From the NCBI RefSeq assembly GCF_003056725.1, contig NZ_QBKZ01000025.1, positions 1 to 43,335 of the forward strand: a stretch of 43,335 bases of DNA, read 5' to 3'. Positions 1 through 8,730 of the stretch are shown one piece after another (the first letter of the stretch is position 1; each line of letters starts with the position of its first letter). The translations under genes and the position numbers were made by a program. This DNA comes from Mangrovicoccus ximenensis. GTDB taxonomy: Bacteria > Pseudomonadota > Alphaproteobacteria > Rhodobacterales > Rhodobacteraceae. The notes below the pieces were generated by a model. It worked only from the letters and a program-made list of their open reading frames with translations, did not search any database and had not been told where the DNA came from.

Positions 1-1004
1 CGGCCATCGGCGAAAGCCCGCTCGACCGGCAGATCGGCACCGGCGCCTACCGGATCGCCGAATACGAGGCCGGCAGCCGCGTGGTGCTGGAGCGCGATCC
101 CGGCCGCAGCCCCTGGCGCCCCGGCCATGTCGACCGCATCGAATTCATCGATCTCGGCCCCGATCCGGCCGCCGTGGCGGATGCCGCCGAGGCCGGGCTG
201 ATCGACGTGAATTACGACACCGGCGGCGCCTACGGACCGGTGATGGATGGGATCGGCTGGGTCCGCTCCGAACTTGACACCGCCTCGACCATCGTGCTGC
301 GCGCCAGCCAGGCGCATGAGCTGGGCGGCTTCAAGCCCTATGGCGATCTCCGCGTGCGCCGCGCGCTGCAGCTTGCCGTCGACAACGAGGTGCTGCTGGA
401 GCTCGGCCATGACGGGCGCGGGCTGGTGGCCGAGAACCACCATGTCGCGCCGATGCATCCCGCCTATGCCAGGATCGCGCCGCCGAAGCAGGACGTGGCC
501 GAAGCCCGCCGCCTGATGGAAGAGGCCGGGATGCTGGAATTCGAGCACGAGCTGGTCTCGATCGACGATGACTGGCGGCGCTTCACCACCGACGTGATGG
601 CCGCGCAGCTCCGCGACGCGGGCTTCAAGGTGAAGCGCATCATCCTGCCCGCAGGCGAGTACAATGCCAACTGGAAGGGCTTCGCCTTCTCCTCGACCAA
701 CTGGAACGCGCGCGAGCTGGGGGTGCAGGTGCTGGATCTGGCCTACCGCTCGGGTGGCGCCTGGAACGAGACCGGCTTCGCCGATCCGGAATTCGACGCG
801 CTGCTCGACCGCGCCAAGGGCCTGCCCGCTGCGGAAGAACGCCGCGATGTCATGCGCCAGCTCGAGGAGCGGCTGCGCGACCAGGCGGTGATCGTTCAGC
901 CCTATTGGCGGCGGCTGATGCGCCACCACCGGCCCGGCATCGCAGGCGCCGAGCGCAACCACAAGGACATGATCGACGTCCACGCGCTGGCGCTGGAGGG
1001 CTGA
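1..1004 (+). CDS. ABC transporter substrate-binding protein, family 5 (partial, 5' end outside window)
   Basis: C-terminal part of a periplasmic solute-binding protein of the peptide/nickel/opine family (SBP_bac_5), which delivers oligopeptides or similar solutes to an ABC permease. The reading frame is open from base 3 and starts inside the protein with GTGAYRIAEYEAGSR, the stretch that in this family precedes a 'VLERDP' segment, also present here. The last third has the usual FADPEFDALLDRA and PYWRRLMRHH segments. About 334 residues are visible, so roughly the first third, including the signal peptide, is missing. The stop lies 4 bases from the convergent hydratase gene. No permease or ATPase genes are visible beside it, so the substrate cannot be inferred. 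Confidence 0.85.
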   Translation, partial: AIGESPLDRQIGTGAYRIAEYEAGSRVVLERDPGRSPWRPGHVDRIEFIDLGPDPAAVADAAEAGLIDVNYDTGGAYGPVMDGIGWVRSELDTASTIVLRASQAHELGGFKPYGDLRVRRALQLAVDNEVLLELGHDGRGLVAENHHVAPMHPAYARIAPPKQDVAEARRLMEEAGMLEFEHELVSIDDDWRRFTTDVMAAQLRDAGFKVKRIILPAGEYNANWKGFAFSSTNWNARELGVQVLDLAYRSGGAWNETGFADPEFDALLDRAKGLPAAEERRDVMRQLEERLRDQAVIVQPYWRRLMRHHRPGIAGAERNHKDMIDVHALALEG

Positions 1005-1008
1005 GGCC

Positions 1009-1785
1009 TCAGCGCCCCTCGAACCGCGCCGGGCGTTTCTCCAGGAAGGCCATGACGCCCTCGGTGAAATCCCGCGTCCGGCCGCATTCGCCCTGCAGAT
1101 GCGCTTCGAGCCGGAGCTGCGCGTCGAGCCCGTTCTCGAAGCTCGCCCGGAGCGCCTGCTTCATCCGGGCATAGGCTTCGGTCGGCCCCTGGGCGAGCTG
1201 CGCGGCGCGCCCGCGCCAGACCGTTTCGAATTCGGCATCGGGCACCGCCTGCCAAATCATGCCCCAGGCCTCGGCCTGCCGCGCGGTGACGGGGTCGGCG
1301 AAGAGCATCGCCCCCATCGCCTTTGCAAAGCCCATCTGCCGCGGCAGCCAGTAGGTGCCGCCCGCATCCGGAATGAGGCCGATCCGCGAAAACGCCTGCA
1401 GGAAGACCGCGCGTTCTGCGGCGATCACCACATCCGCCGAAAGCGCCAGGTTCGCCCCCGCCCCGGCGGCCGCGCCGTTCACCGCCGCGATCACCGGCAG
1501 GCGGCAGTCATGGATGGCGCGCAGCAGCGGCTCGTATTCGTCGCGCAGCGTCCGCTCGATGTCGAGACTGGCGGCATTGCCCTTGTCGGCCAGGTCCTGG
1601 CCCGCGCAGAAGGCGTCGCCCGACCCGGTGATCACTATGGCCCGCGCGGCCGGCTCCGCCGCCTTCAGCGCATGCAGCAGCTCAGCCCGCATCCGCGTGT
1701 TCAGCGCGTTCTTTCGGTCCGGCCGGCCGAGGCGGATCACCGCCACGCCCTCTGCCGTCTCAAGCGCGATCGTCTCGTAGTCCAT
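1009..1785 (-). CDS. paaG: enoyl-CoA hydratase/isomerase, PaaG-like
   Basis: Crotonase-fold protein of 258 residues. PaaG acts in phenylacetate catabolism as the isomerase converting ring-1,2-epoxyphenylacetyl-CoA to the oxepin. Visible crotonase features are the CoA-pocket segment AFCAGQDLAD, the oxyanion-hole segment AAVNGAAAGAGANLALSAD, the RIGLIPDAGGTYWLPR segment and the EKRPARFEGR C-terminus. I chose the ATG at 1785 because the protein then begins MDYETIALE and a GGAGG lies 7 bases upstream; an upstream in-frame ATG at 1845 would add 20 residues with no family resemblance. The gene follows ccmH, an order common in Rhodobacteraceae, without the rest of a paa cluster. The exact substrate is therefore uncertain and a generic enoyl-CoA hydratase role is possible. 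Confidence 0.8.
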   Translation of the reverse strand: MDYETIALETAEGVAVIRLGRPDRKNALNTRMRAELLHALKAAEPAARAIVITGSGDAFCAGQDLADKGNAASLDIERTLRDEYEPLLRAIHDCRLPVIAAVNGAAAGAGANLALSADVVIAAERAVFLQAFSRIGLIPDAGGTYWLPRQMGFAKAMGAMLFADPVTARQAEAWGMIWQAVPDAEFETVWRGRAAQLAQGPTEAYARMKQALRASFENGLDAQLRLEAHLQGECGRTRDFTEGVMAFLEKRPARFEGR

Positions 1786-1860
1786 GCCGTCCTCCGCCCG
1801 GTTCCCGCGCCAGACTAGCCGAGCCCGCCGCGAAGGGAAGCGCAACGCAGGGTCACGGCA

Positions 1861-2316
1861 TCAGTCTTCGAGGATCGCCTTCAGCCGGGCGGTTTCCTCG
1901 GCGCTCAGCGCCTCGGGCGCGGTGTCCCGCGACAGCCGGTTGCGGCGCTGGAAGGCGAAGCCGATGCCCAGGCCGGCAACCAGCAGCACCGGCCCGGCGA
2001 TCCAGAGGATCACGTTGGCCCCGGTCAGGGTCGGACGCAGAAGCACGTATTCGCCGTAGCGGTCGACGACGAAGTCGATCACCTCGGCATCGCTGTCGCC
2101 CTCGGTCAGGCGCTCGCGGACGAGGATGCGCAGGTCGCGCGCCAGATCGGCATTCGACTCGTCGATGCTCTCGTTGCGGCAGACAAGGCAGCGCAGCTCC
2201 TTCGACAGCTCGCGGGCACGGGATTCCAGCGCCGGATCGTCGAGCACCTCGTCGGGCTGCACGGCAAGGGCCGGGACCGCGGCGGCGATCATCAGGGCGG
2301 CAATCAGGGAACGCAT
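1861..2316 (-). CDS. ccmH: cytochrome c-type biogenesis protein CcmH/CycL
   Basis: Membrane-anchored thiol oxidoreductase of System I cytochrome c maturation, which keeps apocytochrome haem-binding cysteines reduced for CcmF/CcmH haem ligation. The 151-residue protein has a signal peptide (MRSLIAALMIAAAVPALA), the hallmark LRCLVCRNESI motif at about residues 41-51 with its two redox cysteines, then a periplasmic helix bundle. A transmembrane segment (NVILWIAGPVLLVAGLGIGF, about 101-120) and a short cytoplasmic tail follow. Its start lies 5 bases after the ccmF stop, so the two are co-transcribed and probably translationally coupled. Length and order match the CcmH (short, CycL-type) form. Confidence 0.93.
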   Translation of the reverse strand: MRSLIAALMIAAAVPALAVQPDEVLDDPALESRARELSKELRCLVCRNESIDESNADLARDLRILVRERLTEGDSDAEVIDFVVDRYGEYVLLRPTLTGANVILWIAGPVLLVAGLGIGFAFQRRNRLSRDTAPEALSAEETARLKAILED

Positions 2317-2321
2317 CGGGG

Positions 2322-2885
2322 TCACTCCGCCGGCACCGGGCGCGCCCAGGATTTCGCTTCGCCCGCCGCCACGCGGAAGCGGCGGTCGGTCAGGCTGAGG
2401 CATCCGCCGAGCGACATGATGATCGCGCCCGCCCAGATCCAGTTGGCGAAGGGCTTGACGTAGGTGCGCACGGCATAGCCGCCCGCCGCCTGCGGATCGC
2501 CGATCACCAGGTAGAAGTCGCGCCAGATGCCGTTGTCGATCGCGGCCTCGGTCGTCGGCATCTGCGCCACCGGATAGACGCGCTTCTCGGGATGCAGGGT
2601 CGCCAGGCGGCGCTCGCCGTCCCAGACCGACATGGTGGCCATGGTGGAGTAGTAGTTCGGCCCCTGCACCTCCTCGACGCCGTCGAGCTGGATGCCGTAG
2701 CCCGCCACCTCGAACCGGTCGCCGACCTGCGCGACGCGGATGTCCTCGGTCTGCCAGGCGGTCATCGCGGCGATGCCGATGAAGGTCACGCCCAGACCGG
2801 CATGGGCCACCGCCTTGCCCCAGTCGGCGCGCGGCAGGTTGGCGAGCCGCCGCAGCCGCGCATCGCCGCGGCCGGTGCAGCGCGC
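2322..2885 (-). pseudogene. ccmF: ccmF 3' fragment (haem lyase subunit, C-terminal part only)
   Basis: About 185 C-terminal residues of CcmF, the large membrane component that attaches haem to apocytochrome c. Recognisable pieces are LPRADWGKAVAHAGLG, the following membrane segment, the soluble domain with NGIWRDFYLVIGD and the last membrane helix WIWAGAIIMSLGGCLSL. A full CcmF has about 650 residues, so about 460, including the WWD haem-handling domain, are absent. The frame continues upstream without a stop into an unrelated protein, so a translated fusion is possible on paper, but nothing suggests function. The exact join lies somewhere in 2875-2950. Confidence 0.85.
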
Positions 2886-2889
2886 CGAT

Positions 2890-3500
2890 CGGAAAAGACA
2901 TGCGGTCTTGCAGCGGGTCCGTGTAGGAGATTTATGTTGAGTGTTGAGCGCTCCCCGGAATGCAGCGCCCCTGTGCTCTTCCCGGAACAGAGGAACTGGC
3001 ATGACCAAAAAGAAGGCCTCTTCTCCCGGCGGGATCACCGCGCCGAAACCGGAAGGCCGCGGATAGCCGAACTCACGCTCCCCCGGCCGCTTCCGATGAT
3101 CGACGGATCCGGTCATGTCGATCGCGGGCACCTGCCCGAAATTCCGGGCCCGCAACCCTGCCGAAACAAGCATTTGCGCCACATCTGGAGGCACCGCCTC
3201 CTCCAGACGGGCTTCCGGCAGCGGAGCCGTCAGCCAAGGGCGCATCTGGTTCCGCCCGATCTCCTGCGTCGCCGCCAATGTCTCTTCGGTGGTCCGCAGC
3301 ATCCTGGCCACGCAGAGCACCGCCACGAGGCCGGTCAGGACAGCCGCCACCCCGGCCAGCGCAGTTATCTACTCCGCCAACGGCATCTGCTCCGTCACCG
3401 GCAGGACGCCGAGATGGACCAGCGCCAGTGTAGCGATCGCGATCCCCGCCGTCAGGCCGAGACAGACCCCGTTCCGCAAATCCTTCCGCTCCGTCCTCAT
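2890..3500 (-). pseudogene. hypothetical membrane-anchored protein, interrupted by TAG and cut at its 3' end
   Basis: Starting from the ATG at 3500 (GGGAG 7 bases upstream), the frame encodes a charged N-terminus, a hydrophobic helix (about residues 11-34), a TAG codon at 3371-3369 (codon 44) and a second hydrophobic helix. A soluble part follows with ATQEIGRNQMRPW and ARNFGQVPAIDM. This two-helix plus 'EIGRAQVRPW...NxGQxPA' layout resembles a widespread but unnamed proteobacterial family, as I recall it. The frame is otherwise open on both sides of the TAG, and TGG (Trp) differs by one base. Downstream the frame runs into the ccmF fragment. Function unknown. Confidence 0.6.
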
Positions 3501-3511
3501 GCCCTGCTCCC

Positions 3512-3541
3512 GAAACGAAAACGCGCGCCCGGGGGCGCGCG
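3512..3541 (-). terminator. rho-independent terminator of the E2-lpd operon
   Basis: On the minus strand, 26 bases after the lpd stop, CGCGCGCCC and GGGCGCGCG form a 9-bp GC stem with a very short loop, followed by TTTTCGTTTCG. Position and orientation fit transcription termination after lpd and before the hypothetical gene starting at 3500. Confidence 0.7.
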
Positions 3542-3566
3542 CTCAGGATCGTCGGACCGCCGAAGC

Positions 3567-5606
3567 TCAGTGCTTCTTCTTCTTCGGCGGCATCAGGTCG
3601 GTGATCGTGCCCTCGAACATCTCGGCGGCGAAGTTCACCGTCTCCGACAGCGTCGGGTGGGCATGGATCGTGTGGCCCAGATCGACCGCATCCGCGCCCA
3701 TCTCGATGGCAAGGGCAGCCTCCGCGATCAGGTCGCCCGCATTGGTGCCGACGATGCAGGCGCCGATGACACGCTGGTCTTCCGGGTCGAACAGCAGCTT
3801 GGTCATGCCCTCGCTGCGCCCGTTCGACAGCGCCTTGCCCGAGGCCACCCAGGGGAACACGCCCTTCTCGACCTTGATGCCCTTGGCCTTGGCTTCGGTC
3901 TCGGTGACGCCGCACCATGCCACTTCGGGGTCGGTATAGGCGACCGACGGGATCAGCCGCGCGTCGAACCAGCGGTTCTCGCCGGCGCAGACCTCGGCCG
4001 CGACCTTGCCCTCATGCACCGCCTTGTGGGCGAGCATCGGCTGGCCCACCACGTCGCCGATGGCGAAGATATGGGGCACGCCGGTGCGCTGCTGCTTGTC
4101 GACCGGGATGAAGCCGCGCTCGTCGACCAGCACGCCCGCCTTCTCGGCATCGATCGCCTTGCCGTTCGGACGGCGGCCGACCGCAACCAGCATCATGTCG
4201 AACGTGTCCTCGAAGGTCTTGCCGTCGGCCCCCTCGAAGGTGACTTTCAGCCCCTTCTTCAGCGCCTCGACATTGGTGACCTTGGTCTTGAGGAAGACGT
4301 TCTCGTAGCGCCCGCCGATCCGCGTGGCCAGCGGCTTGACGATGTCCTTGTCGGCGCCGGGGATGATCTGGTCCATGAATTCCACGACCGTGATCTTCGC
4401 GCCGAGCGCGTCATAGACGCAGGCCATCTCCAGCCCGATGATGCCGCCGCCGAGGACCAGCATCCGCTTCGGGATCTGGCGCAGCTCCAGCGCGCCGGTG
4501 CTGTCCACCACCCGCGGATCCTCCTGCGGAATGAAGGGCAGGTTCACCGGCTCCGAGCCGGCTGCGATGATGCACTGGTCGAAGGACACGGTCTTCGTCC
4601 CGTCCTCGCCCGCGACCTCGATCATGTTCGGCCCGGCGAACTTGCCCATGCCGCGCACGACCTCGACCTTGCGCGCCTTCGACAGGCCGGAAAGCCCGCC
4701 GGTCAGCTGGCCGACCACGCCGTCCTTGAATGCCCGGACTTCGTCCAGGTTGATTTTCGGCTTGGCGAAGCTGACGCCATGGGCGCCCATCTCCTCGGCC
4801 TCGGTGATCACCTTGGCGACATGCAGCAGCGCCTTCGAGGGAATGCAGCCGACATTCAGGCAGACCCCGCCCAGCGTCGGGTTCTTCTCGATCAGGATGA
4901 CCTTCTTGCCGAGGTCAGCCGCCCGGAAGGCCGCCGTGTAGCCGCCGGGGCCCGAGCCCAGCACAACCACCTCTGCGTGAAGATCACCCTTGCCGGATGC
5001 GGTGCCGGTGGCGGCGACGGCGGCGGGAGCCGCCGGTGCAGCCGCGGCCTTCGGGGCCTCGACGGCCCCGGAGGACGCGCCCCCCTCGCCTTCGAGCACC
5101 ATGATCAGCGAGCCCTGGGAAACCTTGTCGCCCTCGGCGACCTTGATCTCCTTCACGACGCCGGCCGCAGGCGACGGCACTTCCATCGTCGCCTTGTCCG
5201 ACTCCAGCTCGATCAGCGCGTCCTCGGCGGCAACCGTGTCGCCCACCGAGACCAGCACCGAAACCACCGGAACATCGGTGAAATCGCCGATATCCGGCAC
5301 GGTCACGTCGATCGCGCCGCCGCCCGTGGATTTCGCTTCCGGGGCTGCCGAAGGGGCCGCGGGGGCCTCCGCCGCGCCTTCGGCCTCGAGCACCAGGATC
5401 AGCGAGCCTTCGGAGACCTTGTCGCCCTCGCCCACCTTGATCTCAACGACCTTGCCGGCCGCCGGGGACGGGACTTCGAGCGTCGCCTTGTCGGATTCGA
5501 GTTCGATCAGCGGATCCTCGGCGGCGACGACGTCGCCGACCGAGACCAGGACCGACACCACGGGCACATCGGTGAAATCACCGATATCGGGTACTTTGAC
5601 ATCCAT
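3567..5606 (-). CDS. lpdA: dihydrolipoyl dehydrogenase (E3) with two tandem N-terminal lipoyl domains
   Basis: E3 of the pyruvate dehydrogenase complex, which reoxidises dihydrolipoamide with NAD+. The 679-residue protein starts with two lipoyl domains (about 1-77 and 98-175), each carrying the ESDKAT lipoylation motif (Lys40 and Lys138), joined and followed by Ala/Pro-rich linkers. The flavoprotein core begins near residue 210 with the FAD-binding [10 protein letters not shown], the redox disulfide in [13 protein letters not shown] (Cys249/Cys254), an NAD-binding [10 protein letters not shown] and the catalytic-base region HAHPTLSE. Ordinary E3 has about 465 residues; alpha- and betaproteobacterial complex-bound E3 often has one lipoyl domain, so two is unusual. 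The start has AAGGAGAG just upstream, 12 bases after the E2 stop, so the genes form one operon. Confidence 0.95.
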   Translation of the reverse strand: MDVKVPDIGDFTDVPVVSVLVSVGDVVAAEDPLIELESDKATLEVPSPAAGKVVEIKVGEGDKVSEGSLILVLEAEGAAEAPAAPSAAPEAKSTGGGAIDVTVPDIGDFTDVPVVSVLVSVGDTVAAEDALIELESDKATMEVPSPAAGVVKEIKVAEGDKVSQGSLIMVLEGEGGASSGAVEAPKAAAAPAAPAAVAATGTASGKGDLHAEVVVLGSGPGGYTAAFRAADLGKKVILIEKNPTLGGVCLNVGCIPSKALLHVAKVITEAEEMGAHGVSFAKPKINLDEVRAFKDGVVGQLTGGLSGLSKARKVEVVRGMGKFAGPNMIEVAGEDGTKTVSFDQCIIAAGSEPVNLPFIPQEDPRVVDSTGALELRQIPKRMLVLGGGIIGLEMACVYDALGAKITVVEFMDQIIPGADKDIVKPLATRIGGRYENVFLKTKVTNVEALKKGLKVTFEGADGKTFEDTFDMMLVAVGRRPNGKAIDAEKAGVLVDERGFIPVDKQQRTGVPHIFAIGDVVGQPMLAHKAVHEGKVAAEVCAGENRWFDARLIPSVAYTDPEVAWCGVTETEAKAKGIKVEKGVFPWVASGKALSNGRSEGMTKLLFDPEDQRVIGACIVGTNAGDLIAEAALAIEMGADAVDLGHTIHAHPTLSETVNFAAEMFEGTITDLMPPKKKKH

Positions 5607-5618
5607 CGGGAACTCTCC

Positions 5619-6475
5619 TTACCACATCAGCTTGCGCATGTCGCCGAGCAGCGTCTTCAGCGTCACGCAGAAGCGGGCTGCCAGCGCGCCGTCGACGGCC
5701 CGGTGGTCATAGGACAGCGACAGCGGCTGCATCAGGCGCGGCACGAATTCCGAGCCGTTCCAGACCGGCGCCATCTTCGAGCGGGTGAGCCCGAGGATCG
5801 CGACTTCCGGCGCGTTGACGATCGGCGTGAAGGACGTGCCGCCGATGCCGCCGAGCGACGAGATCGTGAAGGTCGCGCCCGACATGTCGCCGCCCTTCAG
5901 CTCGCCCTTGCGGGCCTTGCCGGAGAGCTCCATCAGGTCCTTGGAAATCTCCACGAGGCCCTTGCGGTCCGCATCCTTGATCACCGGCACCACCAGCCCG
6001 TTCGGCGTGTCCGCCGCGAAGCCGATATTGTAGAAGTTCTTCTTGATCAGCTTGTCGCCGTCGGGATGCACCGAAGAGTTCAGCTCCCAGTGTTCCTTCA
6101 GCGCCGAGACCGAGGCCTTGATCACGAAGCTGAGCAGCGTGACGCGATAGCCGTTCTCCTTGGCCATCGTGTCCATTTCCTTGCGGTACTGGTCCAGCTC
6201 GGTGATGTCCGCTTCGTCATTGTGGGTGACGGCGGGAACGTTCAGCCAGGACCGGTGCAGCGCCGGGCCCGAGATCTTCTTGATCCGCGACATCTCCACG
6301 TTCTCGATCGGGCCGAACTTGGAGAAGTCGACCGCCGGGACCGGCGGGATGCCCATGCCGCCCGAGACCGCGCCGCCTGCCGAGGGCGCCGCCGCCGGGG
6401 TGGCCGCCTTCAGCGCCTTGGCGATGTCCTCGCGCAGGATACGGCCCTTGCGGCCGGTGCCGTTCACCTTCGTCG
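5619..6475 (-). pseudogene. aceF: pyruvate dehydrogenase E2 (dihydrolipoamide acetyltransferase), 5' truncated
   Basis: C-terminal part of the acetyltransferase that forms the core of the pyruvate dehydrogenase complex. Visible are the end of the E1/E3-binding domain (VNGTGRKGRILREDI), an Ala/Pro linker and the complete catalytic domain with NIGFAADTPNGLVVPVI, SSLGGIGGTSFTPIVN and the catalytic SLSYDHRAVDGA near the C-terminus. The lipoyl domain or domains and the start are missing: the frame is replaced near 6475 by the 3' part of an ABC ATPase gene in another frame. An internal ATG at 6467 gives 282 residues, but that product would lack lipoyl and most of the binding domain. Next to lpd as expected for a pdh operon. 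Confidence 0.9.
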
Positions 6476-7344
6476 GCCGCGCCGCCCAGCACGATCCGCT
6501 CAGGGCGCACCGACAGGGTCGCGCGGCTGCCAGGAACGGCGGGCTGCGGGAGTGCGATCACCCCGGCCTCGGCCTGCATCGCCCGGCCGTCCGGCATGAC
6601 GTCGCCCGCGAAGAGGTTCGAGGTGCCGAGGAAGGTCGCCACGAAATCCGTCTCGGGCCGGTCGTAGATCTCGTCGGGGGCGCCGAGCTGCAGGATGCGG
6701 CCGCCATGCATCACGGCGATGCTGTCGGACATCGACATGGCCTCTTCCTGGTCATGGGTGACGAGGAGCGTGGTGATGCCGAGCCGCTGCTGCATCTCGC
6801 GGATCTCGAACTGCATCGACTCGCGCAGGGCCTTGTCGAGCGCGCCCAGGGGCTCGTCGAGCAGCAGGACGCGCGGGTTCACGACCAGTGCGCGGGCCAG
6901 CGCGACGCGCTGCTGCTGCCCGCCGGAAAGCTGCGCGGGATACATGTCGCCGCGTCCCGCCAGGTGAACCATGTCGAGCATGCGGCGGGTTTCGTCCTCC
7001 TGCCGCGCCTTCGGGGCTCCGGCCATGCGCAGCCCGAAGGCGACGTTCTCGGCGACGGTGCGATGCGGGAACAGGCTGTAGTTCTGGAAGACCATGCCGA
7101 GGCCGCGCTTGTTCGGCGGCAGCCGGGTCATGTCCTGGCCGCCGATCTCGATCCGCCCAGCATCCGGGGCCTCGAAGCCCGCCACCATGCGCAGCGTCGT
7201 CGTCTTGCCGCAGCCCGAAGGCCCGAGCAGCGACACCAGCGATCCCGGTGCCACGGCAAGGTCGAGGTCGCGCACGGCCTGCACTCCGGCGAAGTCCTTG
7301 CGGATGCCGGTGAGGGTCAGGGCGGAAGAGGCGTCGGTCATCAT
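6476..7344 (-). pseudogene. ABC transporter ATP-binding protein, PotA-like, 3' truncated
   Basis: ATPase subunit of an importer of the polyamine/iron/sugar (PotA/FbpC/MalK) group. Visible are Walker A GPSGCGKTTT, the Q-loop region VFQNYSLFPH, signature LSGGQQQR, Walker B VLLLDEP, the D-loop and the switch-histidine segment LLVTHDQEEAMSMSD. After the nucleotide-binding domain a TOBE-type tail begins (SVRPERIVLG) but is cut at about residue 289, where the E2 gene starts. The usual length is about 340-370, so the last 50-80 residues are lost. Either of two adjacent ATGs could start it. It is divergent from a LacI-type gene across a shared palindrome at 7392-7407, so it was probably the first gene of a LacI-controlled transport operon. 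Confidence 0.88.
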
Positions 7345-7391
7345 GGCTCCGATCGAGTCAGACTGGGGGCGCGAGGGCTGGCCTTCCTAGA

Positions 7392-7407
7392 ATTGTAGCG
7401 CTACAAT
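7392..7407. promoter_or_regulatory. LacI-family operator in the divergent promoter region
   Basis: Perfect 16-bp palindrome ATTGTAGCGCTACAAT with the central CG step usual for LacI/GalR operators. It lies 48 bases before the ABC ATPase start and 88 bases before the LacI gene start, in an AT-rich patch (7388-7417) that stands out from the GC-rich surroundings. It could control both divergent promoters. Confidence 0.8.
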
Positions 7408-7494
7408 AAAATGTAAAGGGCAAAGTTCCGCGGCGGTGCTTTGTCTTGCGATTTTTGCTGCGCTGCCGCATTTTCCGACGGTCCAGGAGGAGCC

Positions 7495-8508
7495 ATGTCC
7501 GACGCCACCGATTCCCGTCAGCCGCGCAAGCTGACCATGCAGGATGTCGCGCGCGCGGCGGGCGTCTCGCCCATGACGGTGTCCAACTGCTTCCGCTATC
7601 CCGAGCGCGTGCAGGAAAAGACCAAGTCGCAGGTCATGAAGGTCGCGGCCGAGCTCGGCTATGTGCCGAACCTCTCGGCCGGGCTCCTGGCGGCCGGGTC
7701 CAGCCGGGTGATCGGCGCGGTGCTGCCCTCGATGCGCAACTCCTCCTTCTACCGCTACACGGTCGGCCTGCGCGAGGCGGCGGCGGAGCGGGGCTATGCC
7801 GTGATCACGATGATCGCCGAGACCCCGGCGGAAGAGCTGGCTGCGGCGCAGACCCTGCTCGGGCTGCGGGTCGCCGGGCTGGCGCTGATCGCGGGACCGC
7901 ATGCGCGCGAGCTGAAGCGGCTGGTGGAGCTCTCGGGCACTCCGGTGGTCGAGGCCTGGGCGGGGGAGGATGCGATCGGGCGGGGCGTGTCCTACGATGT
8001 CGGCGGGGCCAGCTCCGCGCTGACCCGCCACCTGATCGCCCAAGGCCGCCGCCGGATCGGCTTCGTCGATGTGGCCGGCGGCGGCGGCATGCGCTACTCG
8101 ATGCGGCTTCCCGCTTTCCGGCGCGAGATGTTCGCGGCGGGGCTTGCCGATGATCTGGTGATGACGGTGCGCGCGGCAGACGGGTTCGGCGCCGGGGCGC
8201 AGATCATCGACGATTTCCTCGCGCGCGACCGGCGGATCGACGCGGTGCTCTGTCCGACCGACGTGGTTGCGGCCGGGGCCATATTCGAATGCAACCGCCG
8301 CGGCCTGTCGGTGCCCGGCGGGATCGCCGTGGCGGGCTGGGGCGATTACGACATCGGGCGGCAGATCACGCCGACCCTGACCACGGTGGCACCCTTCTCG
8401 GATGCGATCGGCCGCGGCGCGGTGTCGATCCTGCTCGGCGACGAGGCGCAGCGCCGGGGCGCGCCGCTGCTGACCGCCTTCAACATCCTGCCGCGCGAAA
8501 GCACCTGA
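7495..8508 (+). CDS. LacI/GalR-family transcriptional regulator
   Basis: Repressor-type regulator of 337 residues with an N-terminal LacI helix-turn-helix (MQDVARAAGVSPMTVSNCF, then the hinge region VPNLSAGLLAAGSSRVIG). A periplasmic-binding-protein-like effector domain follows, with IDAVLCPTDVVAAGAIFE and the VAGWGDYDIGRQITPTLTTV segment typical of GntR-type members. The ATG at 7495 is preceded by GGAGGAG; an upstream in-frame start at 7441 adds 18 unrelated residues. The palindrome at 7392-7407 is the likely binding site, suggesting self-control and control of the divergent transporter. The effector is unknown; transporters paired with such regulators usually import sugars, polyols or sugar acids. 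Confidence 0.9.
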   Translation: MSDATDSRQPRKLTMQDVARAAGVSPMTVSNCFRYPERVQEKTKSQVMKVAAELGYVPNLSAGLLAAGSSRVIGAVLPSMRNSSFYRYTVGLREAAAERGYAVITMIAETPAEELAAAQTLLGLRVAGLALIAGPHARELKRLVELSGTPVVEAWAGEDAIGRGVSYDVGGASSALTRHLIAQGRRRIGFVDVAGGGGMRYSMRLPAFRREMFAAGLADDLVMTVRAADGFGAGAQIIDDFLARDRRIDAVLCPTDVVAAGAIFECNRRGLSVPGGIAVAGWGDYDIGRQITPTLTTVAPFSDAIGRGAVSILLGDEAQRRGAPLLTAFNILPREST

Positions 8509-8544
8509 GCCGGCGGAGCCGCAGGGCTGCCCGGGAGCCGGGCC

Positions 8545-8577
8545 AAAAAAAAGGCGACCTGCGCGAGGCAGGCCGCC
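8545..8577 (-). terminator. strong rho-independent terminator of the nic operon
   Basis: On the minus strand GGCGGCCTGC, loop CTCGC, and GCAGGTCGCC form a 10-bp stem with one G-T pair, followed by eight T. It lies 154 bases after the flavin reductase stop and closes the minus-strand nicEDXF-reductase operon. No gene is visible between 8578 and 8730. Confidence 0.85.
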
Positions 8578-8730
8578 ATGGTTTCCGCGGCTCAGGGAGG
8601 AGGAGGAGCCGGTCGAAACCTGAGATACTCGTGATAGTCGATGGCGCTAACATCGCAGCTGTGCCGCGCCGCCGCAACCGACAATCATGCAACCCGGATC
8701 TGCCTTTTCGTCATGGCGGGAGGCCGGGCG

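Noticed and set aside
2592..6599. A 1335-codon open frame on the plus strand
   Set aside because: It is antisense to lpdA and aceF, has His/Arg/Asp-rich composition typical of shadow frames, and matches no family; the minus-strand genes are unambiguous.
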